The notes beneath the pieces were generated by a model. It saw nothing but the letters and a program-made list of their open reading frames with translations, did no database searches and was not told the origin of the DNA. The position numbers and the translations under genes are program-made. From assembly GCA_900318275.1 (NCBI GenBank), contig ONJY01000007.1, positions 62,001 to 126,000 of the forward strand: a stretch of DNA of 64,000 bases, in the 5' to 3' direction. The DNA comes from an uncultured Bacteroidales bacterium (GTDB lineage Bacteria > Bacteroidota > Bacteroidia > Bacteroidales > P3). Below are positions 61,423 through 64,000 of this stretch, one piece after another; position 1 is the first letter of the stretch, and the number at the start of each line of letters is the position of its first letter.

Positions 61423-62517
61423 ATGGATACTACTATTATAGAATCAACATCATTATTACGGGATCAATTCTTAAGTTTGCTTAGGTGGGGTATAGGTAAG
61501 GAGTCCGAACCTTTTCAAGGAACTGTGTATTGGGACATCGTTGAGACAATGGCCGTGAAGCATGGACTTCTGGCAGTGGTGTACGACGCAGTCCTGCAAC
61601 TCCCCGAAGGCCAACGTCCGCCACAGGTAACGTGGCTGCGATGGATTGGACAGGTGATACAAGGATATGAGGCTCGCCATGAAGCTTATCGCAAGGCGGT
61701 AATGGATTTGGCGTCGTTCTACAACGCCCACGGCTACAGGATGATGCTGCTGAAGGGCGATGCCTGCGGCGGGGATTGGCCGAGGCCTGAACACAGGCCT
61801 TACGGTGACATCGACATCTGGCTCTTCGGAAAACAGAAAGAAGCGGATGATGTGTTAGTACGCGAAAAAAGTATTAAGATTGACAACTCGCACCACCATC
61901 ACACCGTGTTCAGCTGGATGGGCTTCACGGTGGAGAACCACTATGACTTTGTGAACGTGCATGCCCATAAGTCGAGTGCTGAGCTGGAAAAAGTTTTCAA
62001 GAGTTTAGGTGAAGACGATAGCTATTCTGTGGAGATGTTTGGGGAGAAAGTATTTCTGCCTTCACCGAATCTGCATGCGTTGTTCTTGATGAAGCATATG
62101 GTGAGTCATTTTTCGGCTGCTGAGATTACACTGAGGCATGTGCTTGATTGGGCGTTCTTCGTGGAGAAGCATTCTTCAGAAGTGGATTGGGAGTGGCTGG
62201 ATGGGTTGTTGGTTAAGTACCACATGAAGGAGTTCTTCAACTGTATCAATGCCATTTGTGTGGAAGAATTGGGGTTTGAGGCATCAATCTTTCCTGAGAT
62301 TGAACCAAACCCTGATTTGAAAGAGCGAGCCCTTTTAGATATGTTGAATCCACTGTTCTCGAGTGCAGAGCCGAATGGTTTTGTGCCGCGCATGATATAT
62401 AAGTATAAACGATGGCAGGGGAATGCGTGGAAGCATGAATTATGTTATAATGAAAGTAGGTGGTCTGCTTTTTTGACAGGTGTTTGGGCTAAAATTTTGA
62501 AACCAGCGAGTATTTAG
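61423..62517 (+). CDS. Nucleotidyltransferase-fold protein (NTP_transf_5-like)
   Basis: 364 residues. M-L-L-K-G-D near 109-114 and R-P-Y-G-D-I-D-I-W-L near 126-135 match the uncharacterised nucleotidyltransferase (NTP_transf_5) pattern with a D-x-D metal site, followed by F-V-N-V-H-A-H and a helical C-terminal half. Members are frequent at the edges of polysaccharide loci in Bacteroidales. Substrate unknown. Confidence 0.82.
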   Translation: MDTTIIESTSLLRDQFLSLLRWGIGKESEPFQGTVYWDIVETMAVKHGLLAVVYDAVLQLPEGQRPPQVTWLRWIGQVIQGYEARHEAYRKAVMDLASFYNAHGYRMMLLKGDACGGDWPRPEHRPYGDIDIWLFGKQKEADDVLVREKSIKIDNSHHHHTVFSWMGFTVENHYDFVNVHAHKSSAELEKVFKSLGEDDSYSVEMFGEKVFLPSPNLHALFLMKHMVSHFSAAEITLRHVLDWAFFVEKHSSEVDWEWLDGLLVKYHMKEFFNCINAICVEELGFEASIFPEIEPNPDLKERALLDMLNPLFSSAEPNGFVPRMIYKYKRWQGNAWKHELCYNESRWSAFLTGVWAKILKPASI

Positions 62518-62567
62518 TTTAATAGCTTAGTAGCTTAAGAAGTTTAAAAGTTTAAGCGGTTTAAGGG

Positions 62568-62960
62568 TTGGTTATTACGAAAGAGATACTCGATGAGTTG
62601 ACAGAGAAGGCGAAAGAATCGCCTCGCTTGCGTTACAACTTGGATTTGCGCAACAGTGCTGACGACCAGTCGCAGCGGATGCTGAATGCTCTGGAGCCTG
62701 GAACTGTGATGCCCATACACCGGCATAAGGGCTCTTCTGAGACATGTATCTGCATTCGTGGGCATTTTGAGGAATACTTCTTTGATGAACACGGCAACCT
62801 GACAGACACCATAGATATGGTGCCAGGCGGAGTAGTGCTGAATATAGAAAAAGGACAGTGGCACTCGCTAAAATGTTTAGAGAGCGGAACAGTGCTGTTG
62901 GAGGCGAAGGACGGACCATACCACCCCTTGGAAGAAGACGAGATCTATCAAGAATTATAG
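62568..62960 (+). CDS. WbuC-family cupin protein
   Basis: 130 residues, TTG start (an in-frame stop lies two codons upstream and no ATG fits). M-P-I-H-R-H-K-G-S-S-E-T near 48-59, I-R-G-H-F-E near 63-68 and G-Q-W-H-S-L near 96-101 are the WbuC/cupin metal-binding motifs. WbuC-like genes sit in many O-antigen loci without an assigned reaction. A repeat of AGTTTAA-type units (62524-62566) precedes it. Confidence 0.85.
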   Translation: MVITKEILDELTEKAKESPRLRYNLDLRNSADDQSQRMLNALEPGTVMPIHRHKGSSETCICIRGHFEEYFFDEHGNLTDTIDMVPGGVVLNIEKGQWHSLKCLESGTVLLEAKDGPYHPLEEDEIYQEL

Positions 62961-62968
62961 AATTGGAG

Positions 62969-63012
62969 AATTTTGGGTCGGTCTTCGACCTCAAATTCCA
63001 TCAAAAAATCTG
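62969..63012 (-). repeat. Single REP-like element, minus orientation
   Basis: Read on the minus strand it is AGATTTTTTGATGGAATTTGA, then GGTCGAAGACCGACC, the same architecture as the repeats at 24-28.5 kb but more than 30 kb away. Confidence 0.75.
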
Positions 63013-63143
63013 AGAGAAAATAACTCGAACACGAATCTCACAAATATAACGAATGTAAATCGGTCAAGAATTAGAGGCAATCGTTCGAGATTATCGCAGG
63101 GACGGTGCTGAACTTATAGATATGACTAATAAAACTTGATGAT

Positions 63144-64000
63144 ATGCCTTGTAAGTCAGAAAAAGAAATAGAGCAGGCAAAGGAGAGAAGCCTTGAAATG
63201 CTTCAATCTCTATACAAGGAGATAGAGAACCTGGTGGAGGATATTGTTCCACTATATGACGATATAGAGAACTTCTTCTTTCAAGACGTGGACTATCAGG
63301 CATTGAAATCTGTCGTTCCCCGATGGATGACGGATGCGGGGCGCTCACCTGAGTCCGGCATGGATAAAGAGACTTATGAGAAGTTGAGACAGGTATATAA
63401 AGATCCTTTGTCGAATAGAATCATACATTGGGCAGATGTTCAGATGATTCTGGCTGCAATCCAGGATAGAGTAATGGCGGTTAAGAATTATCTGATGGTT
63501 ATATACCGTCACTTACCTGCCTATTGCTTATACGAAGACAGCGAGTATAATGCCAGCCAAAGGGTGCTGAATGAAGAATCAGACAGTGTTCATACGGCCA
63601 TCAACAATGTGTTCGTGACACTATGTTCATCTTTTGACTTACTGACCAAGATTGTGTATGAATGCTCACATTACGATAAAGATGGGTTTGCAGAGTATAA
63701 AAGGCTAAGATGCAGAAAAGATAATGTGCTTTATAAAAAGGGAAACTATGGTTTTGATGAATTAAAATCATCGGGTCTGTTGTATAGCGAACCAGTCTGC
63801 GTAAGAACGGCCTGTAGTTTTCGTGATGAGTTTATCCACAATGGAGCATGGGATTACAGGTGTGCCATCTTTTATCCGAGTGTGGAAGGAGAACCAGTGG
63901 AGCCTTTTGTGGTGATGCCTGATGTGGATGAAAATGGTATTCTTGTTTCATCCGGCTCAAGAAATAAGTTCTATGCTAAGAGCAGTAAACTTAATGTGGT
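63144..64000 (+). CDS. Unrecognised protein, C-terminus beyond window
   Basis: Open from ATG 63144 to the window end (285 codons). The N-terminus is a charged helix (E-K-E-I-E-Q-A-K-E-R), then long helical segments with D-R-V-M-A-V-K-N-Y-L-M-V-I-Y-R-H near 110, a Cys-containing middle (I-V-Y-E-C-S-H-Y) and F-R-D-E-F-I-H-N-G-A-W near 228. The R-D-x-x-I-H-N pattern is also seen in Cthe_2314/HEPN-like proteins, so an HEPN-type fold is possible but unproven. No signal peptide. Confidence 0.6.
   Translation, partial: MPCKSEKEIEQAKERSLEMLQSLYKEIENLVEDIVPLYDDIENFFFQDVDYQALKSVVPRWMTDAGRSPESGMDKETYEKLRQVYKDPLSNRIIHWADVQMILAAIQDRVMAVKNYLMVIYRHLPAYCLYEDSEYNASQRVLNEESDSVHTAINNVFVTLCSSFDLLTKIVYECSHYDKDGFAEYKRLRCRKDNVLYKKGNYGFDELKSSGLLYSEPVCVRTACSFRDEFIHNGAWDYRCAIFYPSVEGEPVEPFVVMPDVDENGILVSSGSRNKFYAKSSKLNV

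Overview
This window reads as chromosomal DNA of a Bacteroidales bacterium, probably a gut or rumen lineage; the family cannot be fixed from the sequence alone. Evidence: Bacteroidota-type promoters (TTTG, then 19-20 bases, then TAnnTTTG) before several genes and tRNAs; scarcity of Shine-Dalgarno sequences; type IX secretion features (PorT, two proteins with C-terminal sorting-type domains, a C10 protease); and a Bacteroidales-type sugar-polymer locus.

Layout. (1) 1-25.5 kb is GC-rich housekeeping DNA: a lipoprotein, a GHKL ATPase/phosphodiesterase/PhoH/IspE operon, class II aldolase, SppA and Tex, MsrA, tRNA-Leu, a propeller/DsbD/C10-protease operon, initiator tRNA-Met, UvrB, an LtaS-like sulfatase, an FAD oxidoreductase, PorT and asparaginase I. 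(2) 24-32.7 kb is a repeat-rich zone with tRNA-Gln, a GxxExxY protein, two four-helix-bundle proteins, a RelA/SpoT-domain protein and UDP-glucose dehydrogenase, separated by tandem 7-base repeats and REP-like palindromes. (3) 32.7-37.7 kb is an AT-richer accessory island: a DUF3791/DUF3990 pair, an AAA ATPase with a Toprim-like partner, and a membrane protein of unknown function. (4) 38-63 kb is a surface-polysaccharide locus: a likely UDP-di-N-acetylbacillosamine route, Wzx, Wzy, an initiating transferase, four glycosyltransferases, and two unusual modules. One is PP-loop-like ATPase/ATP-grasp/RraA/amidohydrolase; the other is aspartyl-tRNA synthetase overlapping a FemAB-like acyltransferase. 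(5) The end holds a nucleotidyltransferase, a WbuC cupin and a truncated unknown gene.

The strongest unexplained signal is a set of tandem HEPTANUCLEOTIDE repeats. At least seven different 7-mers share the same period. They lie between genes and also in frame inside conserved genes (ispE, tex twice, ugd twice, an FAD oxidoreductase, porT), where three 7-mers encode one heptapeptide. They also flank the four-helix-bundle genes. One of those genes sits with inverted heptamer arrays between ugd and a second, synonymously diverged copy of the ugd 3' end, as a mobile cassette would.
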